Shown piece after piece: positions 37,318 through 49,814 of a DNA stretch of 64,000 nt; position 1 is the stretch's first letter, and each line of letters begins with the position of its first letter. A model generated the notes under the pieces. It had not been told where the DNA came from. It searched no databases and was given only the letters and a program-made list of their open reading frames with translations. A program made the position numbers and the translations under genes. This DNA comes from Ophthalmolycus amberensis (Eukaryota; Chordata; Actinopteri; Perciformes; Zoarcidae): positions 1,034,501-1,098,500 of the forward strand of contig JAFEUB010000912.1 of assembly GCA_024529925.1 (NCBI GenBank), read 5' to 3'.

Positions 37318-39675
37318 TGTTGTTTTTACATATTATAGTTATTTATTATAATACATCAATATGTATGATTTCTAGGACAAACCACTGTTGCAATGCAGTG
37401 CATACTGTACTGCGTACATCTAGCCCTATCTAGTAACCACACTCCTGCTCCTTCTGCACCGTGCTCTCAAAACCACAACTCTCTATCACTTTCCATTGCG
37501 TAGCTACGTAGCTGGAGTCTGCCGAGGTTAGGGGTCATGACAAGAAGAAGTCTTACTATCGTGTCAAATTGATTGGTTTTACACGGGATAAGCACTGGTA
37601 CAGCCTTGATCGTACTGGATAGTAACACTAGTATGTTCAATGTGTTGTATGTTTTCTGTTATTATCATATTACCTGATGGTGTGGAGGCTGACTCCCGCA
37701 GCACTGGGGCACCAAGGAGGCTTTTACTGCAGTGTTGGCAGTCTTTAACTCGCTCTTTGCTGGCTTTGGGTACCTCATGGTTGCTGTGGAAAATATTTTT
37801 TTTAATGCAACAGTTGCAAAAGATTTCACTAATTGTACCTTTAACAATAGTAAATGAAGTGCTTTTATTTGTGCTCTGAGGAGATACTTCACTAGAAATA
37901 TGTACATCGAGTAAACGTCAGTCTGCATATATTTTATCACAGATTTCATCCTTTAACGCCTTTTCCTTCCTCCCCATCACCACAAGATATTTATAGCACT
38001 CATTCGCGGTAAAAGCTTATTTGCATTTCATGTCATGTGAGAAGGAGCAAGAAAATAAAGAGACACGAAAGAATATCTCTATTTTGTTTTGAACAATTTC
38101 TTGTGGTACAAGCGTGGCCAGGTTAACACTGTTTCAGTGGGTTGAAAATCTTGATTTCTGCAAAGGAGGGGAAAAATATAGGGGGCTCCCCTTTACTCAG
38201 TTACACTGTGTAACCTGCTGTACAAAACGCAGGTAAATCTCCCAAAAACAAAGTCATGTGGGTTTCACACTATCTAGCATCACAACAGAGCAGCGGGAAA
38301 TTCATTCAGAATTAGAACAAATTGTTTGTTTTAATCCCACAAAAAAAGTATATATTTATATTTATTGGAAGGTTAACTTGTGTGTCTTTTGCTCTTTTGT
38401 GCTGGGATTGGTCAGAAACATGGGATTATGATTTGTCAAAAGAATACTTTGTCTGACTAGGACTGTCAGGGAAGGGTTAACTAGTGAAACTGCTCTAGTT
38501 GGAAAGTGCAGGAGGCTTGAAACAGCAGTGAGTCAGGTACCGTAGCTGTCGTAAAGGAACAATTGAGCAAATTAGGGGATTATTCTATGACTTTGTGAGA
38601 GAATAGGGAGACAATGACTAAAAATAAAAGCCAGAAGTTTCCAAAATCTTGTCCAAGTGCTGACTTACCTCAGCTCACTGGCTTGAACGGTCCCAGTAAA
38701 TGCTCTCTGGCTGGGTTTTTTCCGTTTCAACAGGCCTTGCTTGATTACGCTCCCCATACCTGCAGACCCAGCATAACGGTTTTGTGTATAATGTGGATAA
38801 AAGCCTGAACCTATTATAGAGCTTTGAACAGGGGTTTGGAAATGAGAGCCGAGTAAGGGGAACATGTGGGGGGTGGAGAGGGAGAATGGGTACGCTACAG
38901 TGGGCTGGTTTGGGGACTGAAGGGGGTGAGCTGCAATTAAGCTTGGATAGTTCTCTGCTATCCGCCGCAGGGTGGTCATGGAGCTCCACATGTTTGAAGG
39001 GAAAGTCCAAGGGGAAGAGAAATAGGAGCTGCTGCCGGCAGGCCTGGTGATCACACTGTCTCTGTTATAGGACGTTGCTGACAAGGGGGAGAGTTTGGGC
39101 ATCTTTCTTGGGAATGGCGGGCTGTTGGGGTTCTTGGCAGTGGGTGAGAGGTTTTCCAGGACAATGCAGTCGCTTGCCTCCTCCACTGGGGAAGAAGTCA
39201 CTTGGATTGGACTCCCTTCTTGCTTTTGATCATTCTCCTCTGCACTTCCGTTCTCTTCTTTTTTGACACATGTGATTTCTCTTCTTTTTCCACCCTCTCT
39301 GGCTCTGTAGTCGAGATTTTCCAGCTGTTTTCGACACTGGTCTTCCAGCTGCTGCATCTCTAACAGCTGAGCAGCTTTCAGCAGCAAGTGCAGGTCATCC
39401 ACAGACACATCGAGAGTCTGTGTGTAGGTGAAGTCCAGAACTTGCTGGAAGGTGCGTGGTGAGAAATACTCCAGAGTGCAGTGGACGGGGCTGTCTATGT
39501 CTGCCTGGGCTAGCTGCTGCGCTAGTCTTCTGCTAGCACAAGCCAGTACTAGCCGATGAGCCCTGAAAGTCTGACTCTTTACTGAGATGATGGCATCGCA
39601 GAGTGACCCTGAGCGTCGTAAGGCATCTGCCTGCTGCAGGAAGTGGAAGTATTGGGTGTTGTTGATTCGGATCAT
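33184..39675 (-). CDS. zbtb32: Zinc finger and BTB domain-containing protein 32
   Basis: A BTB/POZ zinc-finger transcriptional repressor (ROG/FAZF in mammals, where it restrains lymphocyte activation). Coding exons: 39675-38669, 37783-37674, 35113-34946, 33413-33184, all in phase, 504 residues. The BTB domain is in the first exon (CDAIISVKSQTFRAHRLVL, then FQQVLDFTYTQTLDVS). A charged then Pro/Ser-rich linker follows. Exon 2 has a lone CQHC. Exon 3 carries C2H2 finger 1 (YQCQYCPKKFTLKHQL) and exon 4 carries fingers 2 and 3 (FECRICRQRSRDYSAMIKHL and YQCTVCREFCNSL). The tail FPPDWSINSTYLYNS matches human ZBTB32 (LPPGWTIRSTFLYSS). The first exon has an acceptor at 39707, so at least one 5' non-coding exon lies upstream. 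The start is the methionine just before the BTB fold. Introns are long (up to 2.6 kb). Confidence 0.93.
33414..34945 (-). other. zbtb32: zbtb32 intron 3
   Basis: Non-coding. Contains a (TG)n microsatellite at about 33712-33749 and otherwise AT-rich unique-looking sequence. Confidence 0.8.
33712..33749. repeat. (TG)n microsatellite
   Basis: A pure TG tract of about 38 bp inside a zbtb32 intron. Confidence 0.95.
35114..37673 (-). other. zbtb32: zbtb32 intron 2
   Basis: Non-coding. A stretch at about 35600-35960 is rich in GGTAATA/GTAATA motifs and may be an old dispersed repeat. A (CA)n microsatellite is at 37280-37314. Confidence 0.75.
37280..37314. repeat. (CA)n microsatellite
   Basis: A pure CA tract of about 35 bp inside a zbtb32 intron. 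Confidence 0.95.
37784..38668 (-). other. zbtb32: zbtb32 intron 1 (between coding exons)
   Basis: Non-coding, AT-rich. Nothing recognisable was seen. Confidence 0.75.
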
Positions 39676-39706
39676 TTCTGAAGTTTGTAGAAATATTTTC
39701 AAAAAT

Positions 39707-42166
39707 CTGAGAAGAAAAAGTTGAAGGAACAAAAAAAATAAATTCAGAGAGGGATGCCATCAGATTATGCCCACACTGCTTCAATTAGTTATATTTTCCA
39801 GGTGGTTACCAGGTATGTGACATTTCTAGAAATGCTAAATTCTAAGTATAGGAAAATCATTTTGCAAATCAACAGCAGGGATTGTTGATAACAAATCTAT
39901 CTGTGGTTTGTACAGTTTTTCTTTTCCATCCTTGGCTATGTAGTGAGAATTGAGGGGGCAGAATGTACCCATGGTGATAATATTATTTGTTTATATTGCG
40001 ACAGGTTGGTGTGAAAGTGAATTTGATTTTCAACCAATTTACACAATAGTTAATAAAATGGTTATGGATTTTTACATAAATTACCCCCCCCCCCCCTCTT
40101 TCCTTTATGAGAAAATATTCCTCAATCACAACCGTGTCTAAAATTATGTCTGAATGTCTGGTTGATGTGTGGAAATATACTGTGTTTTGTGAAAGCTTTG
40201 ATATGCGGCGCTCACATACACACTCTAAAGCCACAAAGCCCTAACAGTATATGAAACCATGACTAATGACTGTACACACGAGCAAACATGAGGGAAGTTT
40301 GAGTGTCAACAACAATAACTGTATTTGGTTGACTGTATTTTGATACTATAAACTTCAGCAGGGGTTGAATAGGTAAATATGTGACTGAAATATTTGGAAT
40401 TTAGCCCTAAAATTGATAATACAAGGAGGAAAACATTCTGGCTATGTGTTGAAACTACCGGATGCCTGAGAAGTTGCCGTCGCAGTCTGAAGTCTATAAT
40501 GAACTTTTATGATTATACAGTGTGTGGTCGGTTTCTGCAGGGGAGGTCACAAGTTTTTGCACAATTGCAACCCCATTAGGTCCTCCGATGGTGACTGTAA
40601 ATGGAAAGTATGTGAAGCGAAATTACATTTAGTTATCTCGTTACTGGAATAAAAAAAAAATGTGTATGCATCTTTTTGCGCGCTCTCCAAAACTCACTCT
40701 CTCTGCTCTTAATCAAATTAATCAATTTAATTTATTGGAAAACATAGCAACAAAAAGCAGTAATTTAAAATAATGTCTGAATTATTTAATTATAATTAAA
40801 AAAATAGTGCTGAGAGTGAAACTAAACATTTCAGCAGCTCCAGTATCAGAAGTAGAAAGTCACTTAGATGTACTGTATGTGATAAGGCTCAGCCAGCATG
40901 CTTATTAAGGTTTCGTGTTCATTTATGAAAAATATAAAAAGCAACGATAGTTACATCATTTGCTTTCGAGTGCACAGTGTTGAGAGTGCGTAGGAAAATG
41001 ATCATGCAAATCAAGCCTTCATAATTTGAGTAAAGCCGACAGTATCGTCTGCGTACATGAATGTAAATTAGAACATTCTATCACGGCAACGTTTACGACT
41101 GTCAAAGGTCATACGCTGTCTGCTCAGAGTTGTAATATATTGTCTATATATTACATAATATAACTCAAATAAATCGCAAATGTAGTACATTTTTTTAATC
41201 TATGCCAAATTCAAATTTCCTCCGTACAATATGCATTTTGTACAGTAGTAATTTGAATAAATATGAAATTCCTGACATACAATAATAATAATAATAATAA
41301 TTATATAGTGGTGTAATTGGATCAATGTCGTGGTAATTTGCCAGGTGGATTATTATGGTGTTCTACATGTATTTTATGATAAGTAACTTTAAAGCTACTT
41401 GAGTTAACAGCATGGGATTTTATGCGCAAGGAGATTTTGCAAAAACTTTAAAAGTTGTGTGTTGTCGTGTAATACACAAATCTTTCCAGCTCAGATATGT
41501 AGCTGTCTTTCAGTGGCGCGTGGAGCACCGATCCTTATACTTAGTTTCAACTGTTTGTTTTGTTAAATTGTACTTTCAAATATTGCACACACATCACGTT
41601 GGTGTGTTGCACCTGACATTATAATTTTCAATTATGCGTTGAAGTATTGCAGCTCTCCTGAGGCTGCTGACCATTAAATACATTGTTTTATTGTATTGTA
41701 TCCTGATTCATTATGCTTCATGTCTCTTTTATATATATATTTGATTTTGCAATAAACTGCCTTTCGGAATAAACAAATTCCCACAGATGATGTTCAAATT
41801 TACAATGCACTTTGTAGTGCAGTGAGTTGTGACAGCAGGTCTTTAAGGAGCCTTGCAGTCACTGTACTGTCTTAATGCTTACATGGGGGGAACACCTTGC
41901 ATGAATATGTCAGATTTGCACATCCTTTGACAGGACATGAACTGGCAGCCAGCCTACCCAAAGCTCGCATGTAAAGGATTGGAATCACAAGAGAGAAGCC
42001 TTTACTTATATCCTCTACAGGCAACAGAAGATCAGTCACAGCACACTAGGTTGTGTTAACAGTAGACCACAGAAAAGACCAAACAGGAGCAGTGTTTAAG
42101 TATCTTCTTGTGGTTTCAAGTCTTGAAAACTTACGAAGCACCAAGCTGTGTGAATGAGACACTTAC
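39707..42166 (-). other. zbtb32: zbtb32 5' UTR intron (probable)
   Basis: Begins at the acceptor CTTCTCAG in front of the BTB exon. Non-coding, with a C run near 40084-40096 and an (AAT)n tract near 41280-41301. Its upstream limit depends on which donor is used; the best one seen is at 42161-42166. Confidence 0.35.
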
Positions 42167-42300
42167 CCGGTGTTTAGTGAATATTCTCCCTGGAAAATGA
42201 TGAGCTACCTCGCATCATGACTGTGAAGTGGCTAGTAAAGTGACATGTCTGTCTGGGGTGGTTTCCTCCTTTGTCTTTACAGTCCCTCCTCTTGAACTTG
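42167..42300 (-). other. zbtb32: Candidate zbtb32 non-coding first exon
   Basis: A perfect donor (GTAAGT on the - strand, 42166-42161) follows GC-richer sequence ending in ACACCGG. The coding exon needs an upstream spliced exon, and this is the nearest good donor. The 5' limit is a guess. Confidence 0.25.
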
Positions 42301-42546
42301 TCTCTTTCCCTCATTGGTTCATTGATCATAATGCTAAATGGCTCGTTTTTGGCGATTAAAGATGGTGGATTTATAAGTAATCCAGTTATTTACATTATTT
42401 TGTTTTCTTTATTTAGTTTAAAGCATGGACACAGTTTTACTATTTAATAATGTTCAATTGTTGCACAGGGTAGACAACATGCAAATCATACATTAAACCG
42501 AAGTAACAAAAGAAACACACTTTCTGGTTTCATTTGATTATTTAGC

Positions 42547-42552
<6 letters not shown>

Positions 42553-42582
<30 letters not shown>
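42553..42582. repeat. (TG)n microsatellite
   Basis: A pure TG tract of about 30 bp upstream of zbtb32. Confidence 0.95.
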
Positions 42583-42583
<1 letters not shown>

Positions 42584-43586
42584 ACGTGCATTTTTGTGTG
42601 GGCGGGAGAGAAACAAGGACAGTGGTTAGAGTGGTATTTGCATGCCCTATTATCTTATGGTGTATACCTGCTATACATGCTGTACATGATTTCCTCCACT
42701 CCTGCATCACTTGCTGGTCACTACATTAATATGCTGTTCTGTGCTGAGACAAAAACCACTTCAAAGACACTGATCTGTGACAGGAAACATATATACAAAA
42801 ACCCAGTGGTACCGGTATGCAGGGCTAGAGGCCTCTCTGAAACCTTAGCCACTGAAATAGAAATATGTGCTTTGTCCTTTCGATTTGTCAGATGCACAAA
42901 CCTGTAAAAATAGGCCAACTGTAGAGAGCTGGTCAGTTTAGCAGACCTCAATGGTTGAGTACATTATGACTTCTTTGTTTGCCTTTAAAGATTTATTTGG
43001 CCATTAAATACTTAATAATCGAGCAGTATTGTTAAGCTAGTTTTGAATTGCAGCCTGTTCAATGTTCTCTGCAGTATTCATAAAACTGTGTATTATGTCC
43101 ATGCAAATGTTTGAAGCACTAAAATTTGAAATGCAAGAATTATTGTTATATAATAGAATTTGATATATAATGTGGATATTTATACAATATGTATTTGTAA
43201 AATCCAGCTGTCCCTGTTTACATTTATTGAAACTGTAAAAGTGATGAAATTTAATTGTGTTGTTTGATATTTGGCGCGATCTAAGTAATCACTCAATTAT
43301 CGAACCTTTTATTAATATAAGGCATTATGTGTTTCTTATCTGATTCAGGGACATGACATTATTTTTTATGTCTGTTTTGTTCTTCCAAGAACGCAATCAT
43401 TTAGGTTAAGAATATGTAGAGTAGAGTGTCATCAGCATAGCTGTTAGAATGAATAGCATTTGCAGATACAAGCTCAGAAATATAATGTAGATTTAAATCA
43501 GCAATGGGTGCAAAACAAAGCCCAAGTCAGAATCACAGGATAACATATCACACAAAACTCCATCATGTCAGGCTTCAAGTAATGCT

Positions 43587-43800
43587 TTGGTGTCCGCCAA
43601 ACCAGTGCCTGGACCAGCAGACCAGCACCATCAGCGTCTTGTGAGGAGCAACTGGCATCTATGGACGTGGCTTAGGTGTGTCGAAGAAAACACAGAGAGG
43701 CGACTGCTTGTTGCATATGGGAGACGTTTCAGGGCTTTCTGTCAGAAATCTCTAGGTTTAGTCAACAAACCTACTTGGTTAGGTTTATGAAAAAATCATG
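43587..43800. repeat. Dispersed teleost repeat fragment
   Basis: Contains GTTTAGTCAACAAACCTACTT followed by GGTTAGG and GGGTTAAATAA, a pattern common in fish interspersed repeats. The open frame through it is not protein-like. Confidence 0.45.
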
Positions 43801-43874
43801 TTTTGGGTTAAATAAACCCTTTCTGGCAGAAAGCTGAAGGCAAACTTCTCCTGTCTGCCTGTTGGTTCTAAACA

Positions 43875-44035
43875 ACAATGGCAGCTCCTGAAGAGGTTAG
43901 CATAGATGCTGCAATAGCATCGGTTAAAAGAAAACTGGAATATTTCTTCATTGCATATTTCACAAGAGCAAAGAACGGCACTGAAGGCTTTTCTCTATGG
44001 CAAATATGTTTTTGGTAGTGGAATAATGTTCATTC
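43875..44035 (+). pseudogene. Repeat-borne RecQ-helicase-like fragment
   Basis: One frame reads MAAPEEVSIDAAIA and another reads EQRTALKAFLYGKYVF, resembling the start of RecQ-like helicase sequences carried by fish repeats. The frame shifts between the two pieces and the walker motif that should follow is absent. It is a broken fragment, not a gene. Confidence 0.4.
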
Positions 44036-44062
44036 ACCAATGGTCTGTAGCTCTTAAACATT

Positions 44063-44405
44063 ATCCATCCATTGTCCGTAACAGCTTATCCTTTTCAGGG
44101 TCGAGGAGGTGCTGGAGCCCATCCCAGCTGACATTGGGCAAAGGCCTGGTACACCCCGGACAGGTCGCCAGACTATCGCAGGGCTGACACATACAGAGAT
44201 ACAACCATTCCTGCTCACATTCACACCAACGGGAAATTTTCAAGTCATCAATTAACCTGAGCTGCATGTCTTTGGACTGTGTGAGGAAGCTGGAGAACCC
44301 TGAGGGAACCCACGCTGATCCGTGGAGAACAAAGTCCACACAGAGGGGACTGAACCTAGCCCCATTGTCTGTGAGGTGACAGTGCTCACCACTACACCAC
44401 CGCGC
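44063..44405 (+). repeat. Abundant teleost interspersed repeat (LINE/SINE 3'-end type)
   Basis: Contains the familiar series CATCCATTGTCCGTAACAGCTT, GGAGCCCATCCCAGCTGACA, GGACAGGTCGCCAGACTATC, CATGTCTTTGGACTGTG and CACCACTACACCACCGCGC. This repeat is found in thousands of copies in fish genomes. Confidence 0.8.
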
Positions 44406-45598
44406 AGCCTCTCAAACATTATGATCTTAAAATTTGAGGCTAATGTTACAGTAACCATTTTAGTTTTGGTCTTACCGTATGTATGAAACATATGTAAAAA
44501 AAGTACATTTCTAAATTAGATTTCGTATTTTGCCCTCCATTTTTCCTGTGTTGTGATTTGTCTACATCACGAGTATACTGAATACAAGTTTTGGAATTTC
44601 CTTGCATAATAAACCTCACACAATTGAACAAATAGGAAAATATATTTCATCCTGAGCAGATGCGAAGACCACCCTTAGTTGAGTCTTCCATTAACAGATA
44701 ACTAAATTACTAATATGTAGCATTAAGCACATATAGCATCCTTTATACGTGTCACCTAGGTGGCCAAAGGACGTGTGTGCAGTGTTAAACATAAGGTAGT
44801 TTCCTTGTAGTTGCTGTGATCACAGCTTGACATGTTCATTTTATGTGACACTCAACAGTGACATTTCTTTTCTTTTTTTAGATATCCTCCTAAGGTCTTA
44901 TAAAATTGTCAGTGGATGTGCTTTTTTCAACAGCTATAAATGACTGACCATCCATGATAATAATCTGTGTGTGTACGTGCCACACTGTAAGTTCATGCTG
45001 ACGTTTGTTGTGGGGGCGGGGGTGGGGGCGGGGGGAGGGGTGCTATTATGCATACCTTTGTGAGAACAGTTAATGTCAAGTATTACTCAAACCGCTGGAC
45101 AGTCTGATCTCATCTATTCCTCTCAGAGAAATTAGCATTATACCAACTGTTAAATGTCATCTTGCGCTATATGGTAACCTCGAGCTGATGCAAAGGGCTT
45201 CACCTTCCAGTAATATCAAGACTGTCAACCCCCCCACACCATATTCCTCAGCACCTGTTGTCCCCTCACTGTCAGTTTAACAATCACCATCAGACCCAGC
45301 CTCAATGCTGACTCACTGAGGTGTCGAACTGTGTGGGGTATTTGAGGTAAATGCTCATCTATGCACATTCTGCGTTAGCGTGTCCCTCAGCACCCACACA
45401 TGTCATATGATGTTAATGATTTTTCTTTTTTAATTCATCAAGTAGCTTACTTGATGAAAACTCACCTTTGATCTACCTACCAAGCTTTTGCATGTCTTCA
45501 TATGAAGGGGTTTCGTATTGTTGTTTTGTTGAATGAATCAAAGCGTTACTGAACTAAACAAAACGCACACGCACACTGCAATGTGATAAAAGTCAGGG

Positions 45599-45943
45599 TT
45601 AATATGAGTCGTCATACATTACCACAGTGGCGTTATGTGAGCAGTCGACTTCAGAGGAACCTCTACCGAGATGACTGATGTGCACTGGAGGCATCAATGA
45701 CAAACTGTCACTGTACAGCCACAGAGCCTTTTCACAGTAATCCGGGTAAGCAGGACTACCCGGCAATGTTGTGGTTTGGAAGAAGTGAACTTGTGCAGGG
45801 CTGGGGCTTGATGCTTCTTTGTAATTTGTGGGTGAAGGAAGTGTGAGGCCTACCCTACCCACGCTTGAGACAGTGTAAGGTGAATTGGTGCTTGGGAACT
45901 GTCTGAAGGCATCTAATCGTTGCTTTTGCAGAGGGTCTGACGT
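45599..45943 (-). other. Unassigned 114-codon open frame, possible exon
   Basis: An open frame of 114 codons including its final stop TAA, read on the - strand, in otherwise stop-rich DNA. It includes AFRQFPSTNSPYTVSS, SPTNYKEASSPSPAQVHFF, YCEKALWLYSD and ends NATVVMYDDSY. Composition (Ser, Pro, Tyr, acidic) resembles the cytoplasmic tail of a membrane receptor. Possible acceptors are just inside it (for example before TTCCCAAG). I do not recognise the protein and found no partner exons. It could be chance, a terminal exon of an unknown gene, or a decayed exon. Confidence 0.3.
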
Positions 45944-46890
45944 TTATTGATGCTTATTACAGCATAAAGTAAAGGGTTATGATTTGATTAAAGCAATCAT
46001 TTGCTTTGAAGTGAAATTAATTGAACCCCCACAGATACAGTGCATCTTTACTCATCGCACTACATTAAGTTCAAAGAAAAATACTCATCAGTTACTAACA
46101 ATGTCACCATGATTTGGATATTATCAGGCAAGTACTGCACGTCTCTGGTGTTGGTTGGTTTTCTTTGTACAGTACCATTGTTTTCAGAACTCTGTTTTAG
46201 CCTTGGTGCTCTTATATGCACATCTGAATATGGGCATTCAAACTGAATTCATCAAAGATATATTTAGTTTCTTCATTTGTTTTGAGGGTAATGAGGTGAT
46301 ATGCATCACAAGTACCTTTTCCTGACAGGAAGTGAACTGCAATTTTGGCCTCACAGAAAATGACACTGAAAGGAGTCACTGAAACTAACTAAGTAATCCT
46401 AATCTTGGTTAAGATTTTATCTTGTAGAAAATGTTACGATCAAATATATTGTATCATGCCAATGTCTGACACATGAACAAGCAGGAGTTGAATTTCAGAC
46501 TTTTTAACATCAATATTGCTGTCGAATCACACTTTGTGCATTGTGGTAAACTTATTTGGGCATTCAGTCTTGAAACCATTTGCAATTTTTACTGTAATAT
46601 AACAAAAAACAACTGTCTTCTAAATGTACTTAGGTTTCCTTTTCCAAAGAATACAACTGAGGAGATTCAAGAGAAGAAAAACATAATTTCCCAGTATGAG
46701 TTAGTCAGACAGTTTCCCCCCTCATGACTGTGGCTTTTACATCATAGGCTTCATCATGATCAATTTTCAATCTCCTGCATGTTGCCTCTGTGAGATGGAT
46801 GACTGAATTAAGTTTCCTTATTGAATGGTGTCAGACGTCTTAGAGACAGAAACATTCATGTAAACTTCAATAAACACAGACACAGTATTT
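45944..46890. other. Intergenic, nothing recognised
   Basis: AT-rich non-coding sequence between the unassigned open frame and the probable aplp1 3' end. Confidence 0.6.
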
Positions 46891-46906
46891 TATGGGTCAT
46901 TCATTT

Positions 46907-46912
46907 TTTATT
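46907..46912 (-). terminator. aplp1: aplp1 polyadenylation signal (candidate)
   Basis: AATAAA on the - strand, followed in transcript sense by a TG-rich stretch (TGTGTCTGTGTTTATT), as expected for a real 3' end. An earlier AATAAA at 49044-49039 would give a much shorter UTR. Both may be used. Confidence 0.45.
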
Positions 46913-49814
46913 ACACTATTGATTAGCTTGACCAGTTTTAATTCCTCAGATTGCTTGCAAATACAGTTACACAACAGAGAACATTTTGCCAAATTGGAAT
47001 ATCTGTCTGCTTATTTGTGGAGCATGTCTTTGGTTAAAGGTCTGAATGAAAATAAAGAACAGCTCTCTCATTGATATTGCTATCAACATCCCTAGAACCA
47101 ATGCGGTATAATTGAAATCAGACAGACAGAATCAATGTCTAACATTTAGCAACCTGTACACAAATTGAGTAATTTGGTTCTACTTGTGCTTAGTGGCACT
47201 CCTTGTCAATTCGGCAGAGGCCATATATCTGTCTATAGTTTACATCTGAACGTTATGAACTTGTCAATGTTTTCTCATACAAGCTTCTTAATTTACATTA
47301 CAGGTGAAAAGCATGACCCTTGATCCAACTGATTATTACATAGAAATAAAAAATACAGAATAATTACATCCAAAACACAGCATTGTAAAAGGCAATAATG
47401 CAGCAATTAAAATCTCAATAACGTTTATGTTTTGTTGGGAAGTAAGGGGACAGACCAACAAAGAAGTCTAGAATTTGACAGAGGACGTACGTACAAATGT
47501 GATTTGAGTAACTACAGTATACACCATTCTAAGTCTGCTAAATGCTGGTAAGAAACCTTAAGTGGTTTGGGAAACACAGGCAAGCTTATTCTCATCTATG
47601 GTTTCAGTAGTATCATTACAAGATCAACTGACTTAAACTGTGAACATACAACGTTTTCATTCACTAACGTAGCTGTACAAATTATACAAGGGCTATGACT
47701 TCTCTTCACCTGTCATAACACAACCGCAACCTGCAATTAACCTGCCTAACGAGAGGAACTGAAGATTAATGCTAAATCATACCTCTGATAGTCAAACTCT
47801 TTATGCTTATTTCAAAGCTACCGGTAACTATACACAAAAAAACACAACACATAAGTAAACAACTCTTCCTCTGAATGGCCAAATGCAGGTTCATAAAAAA
47901 AAAAAAAAAAAAAAATTCCACCAGTAACAAATAAATACATTAAGAATGGATTTTGGTGTGTATTATCTCTACTATAACATATAGTTAAAGACTGATGAAC
48001 AAAAAGCAACATCCCACAACGTGACCTTCCTTTACCAAGATGGTCTGATGGAATAAAGTGGCTTCAGGAAATTCAACCTGACACACTAAGCAGTTAACAA
48101 TCAGCCAGAAAAAAAGGGGCAGTCCCTGGTTACCTATACAGGGTACTGTGTTGATCATAAATATGACAAACTACAATGAGTCAGTGAAAAGCTATTTCAG
48201 AAGAGAGTAACTTAAATATAGCAACTATAGAGTGCTAACATTCGTTGTTGTTGAGTCCAAATTGGTCAAACGGGGAGATTCAGAGACATACAGCATATTT
48301 AACTACTATCATGCCTGAGTGTGGTCTGTTTTTAGGACTCACTATACACACTGGCACACTACTTTAGCTGTGGCCTCTTTAAACTCTGCTGCTCTGAACT
48401 GTAAAAGAACATTGAAGCACACCTGCCAAATGTAAAAAAGGAACAGGCTACTACAGGAAGTGATAAGAAGGGCATCAGGCATGTCGTCTGTTGGATGTGT
48501 TGAACTTCACTACTCCTATGAAGGTCTACGAGGGGAATGATGCATTACTGAAAAGAAGATGGAATCTCAACGTCTACCTTAAATACATTCAGAAAGAAGT
48601 TACTTTATCGTTGTCTTGTGCTGGTTTTTACAACAGTCCGTTTTCAATCAGCCATGTTAGGAAAATGTTTCTCCTTCTCGCGACAGCACAATTTACTATT
48701 TTTTAAGTATTATTCCATTACATCGATGCAAATTAATCATAGAAATGTCTACACCTAGTAGTATGTATTTCATACGTTATTTACAGTGTCAATTTTGAAC
48801 GCTGACATTTCCGACTTTTCAAAAGCAATGACAGGAACAACACAAATAAATAAAGCAGTATCATACACCAAGTTGTCATGCTTTCATTAAAATAACGGAC
48901 TTTTGATTATTCAGTTTACATTTCTTTAGGTAGCAGTACAAATAAAATAAACTCATTCACTGACTGAATATTTGGTATATTTGGCCAAATAATGAATACA
49001 AATATCGAGGGCAGACCCTCAGAATTTAGAAACACAATGTTTATTTGTACAACCAGCACATAGCTCTGTATCATGGTCTTTTTGGCCTTCTATGTTGTAA
49101 AAGTAAAGCCTAAATGTCTCACACATTCAAGGTAAACACCTCCACATCCTCACCTAATGTTCATGTCTAAATATTAGAGGTATTTTCCAATGTTACAGTA
49201 GCTAATGGCGGCAAGGATAGTTTTGACAATTAGCTTAGTAATTGCCCTTGTGTCACTGAGTGGGTTTCAAATTGAGAATCAGACCAAAATTGAACGAGGC
49301 TTTCACTCGCACTCATCTACACAGATACATTATATCTAACTGTGGTACAATTTGAACGAAAGAGACTACTGCTGAAAAACACTATAAAGCATTACGCACC
49401 GTTCAACTTCAGTTTCTAGTGAGGAGCAATAGGTCAAGTCATGCCACGGGGATGGTTTTCCTGTCTGTGAGGTGAATGTTTTGAGGATCATGAACTGCTG
49501 TGGCGCTGCTAATGGAAAGAACAATCCTCAGACTCTAACCCAGAGGAGTACTAGATTACAATAGGTGATGTGAGTTTGTATCATATCTCATTATTCACAT
49601 TCTGGTGATGATGACATGTTGTTGGTCATTTACAATGGGTTTGGGACGTACCTCTTACTTATTCATTTACTTTATGTTGCAACACATCATAAATCCGTCA
49701 AAGGGAGTGTAGCTTTTAGCTTTTACCACTGTAAGGAAGGAGTGTGGGTGTGTGTGGTGGGGGGGGGGGGACAAACCAAGTGGTCAGGCATGACTTGTTG
49801 GCAGCCCCAGTACC
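46913..49814 (-). other. aplp1: aplp1 3' untranslated region (probable)
   Basis: About 2.9 kb without recognisable coding sequence or repeats, apart from an A run at 47888-47910 and a G run at 49757-49770. Long 3' UTRs are usual for neuronal membrane proteins such as the APP family, but the extent rests only on the poly(A) signal. Confidence 0.4.

Larger units (their letters stand above)
42301..45598. other. Intergenic region between zbtb32 and aplp1, repeat-bearing
   Basis: No supported gene. Contains a (TG)n microsatellite (42553-42582), several dispersed repeat fragments (43587-44410) and a G-rich tract (about 45005-45041). Confidence 0.6.

Noticed and set aside
33184..39675. Assignment as zbtb44, the BTB gene near aplp2 in human
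   Set aside because: The three C-terminal fingers and the tail FPPDWSINSTYLYNS match ZBTB32, and the neighbours are those of ZBTB32.
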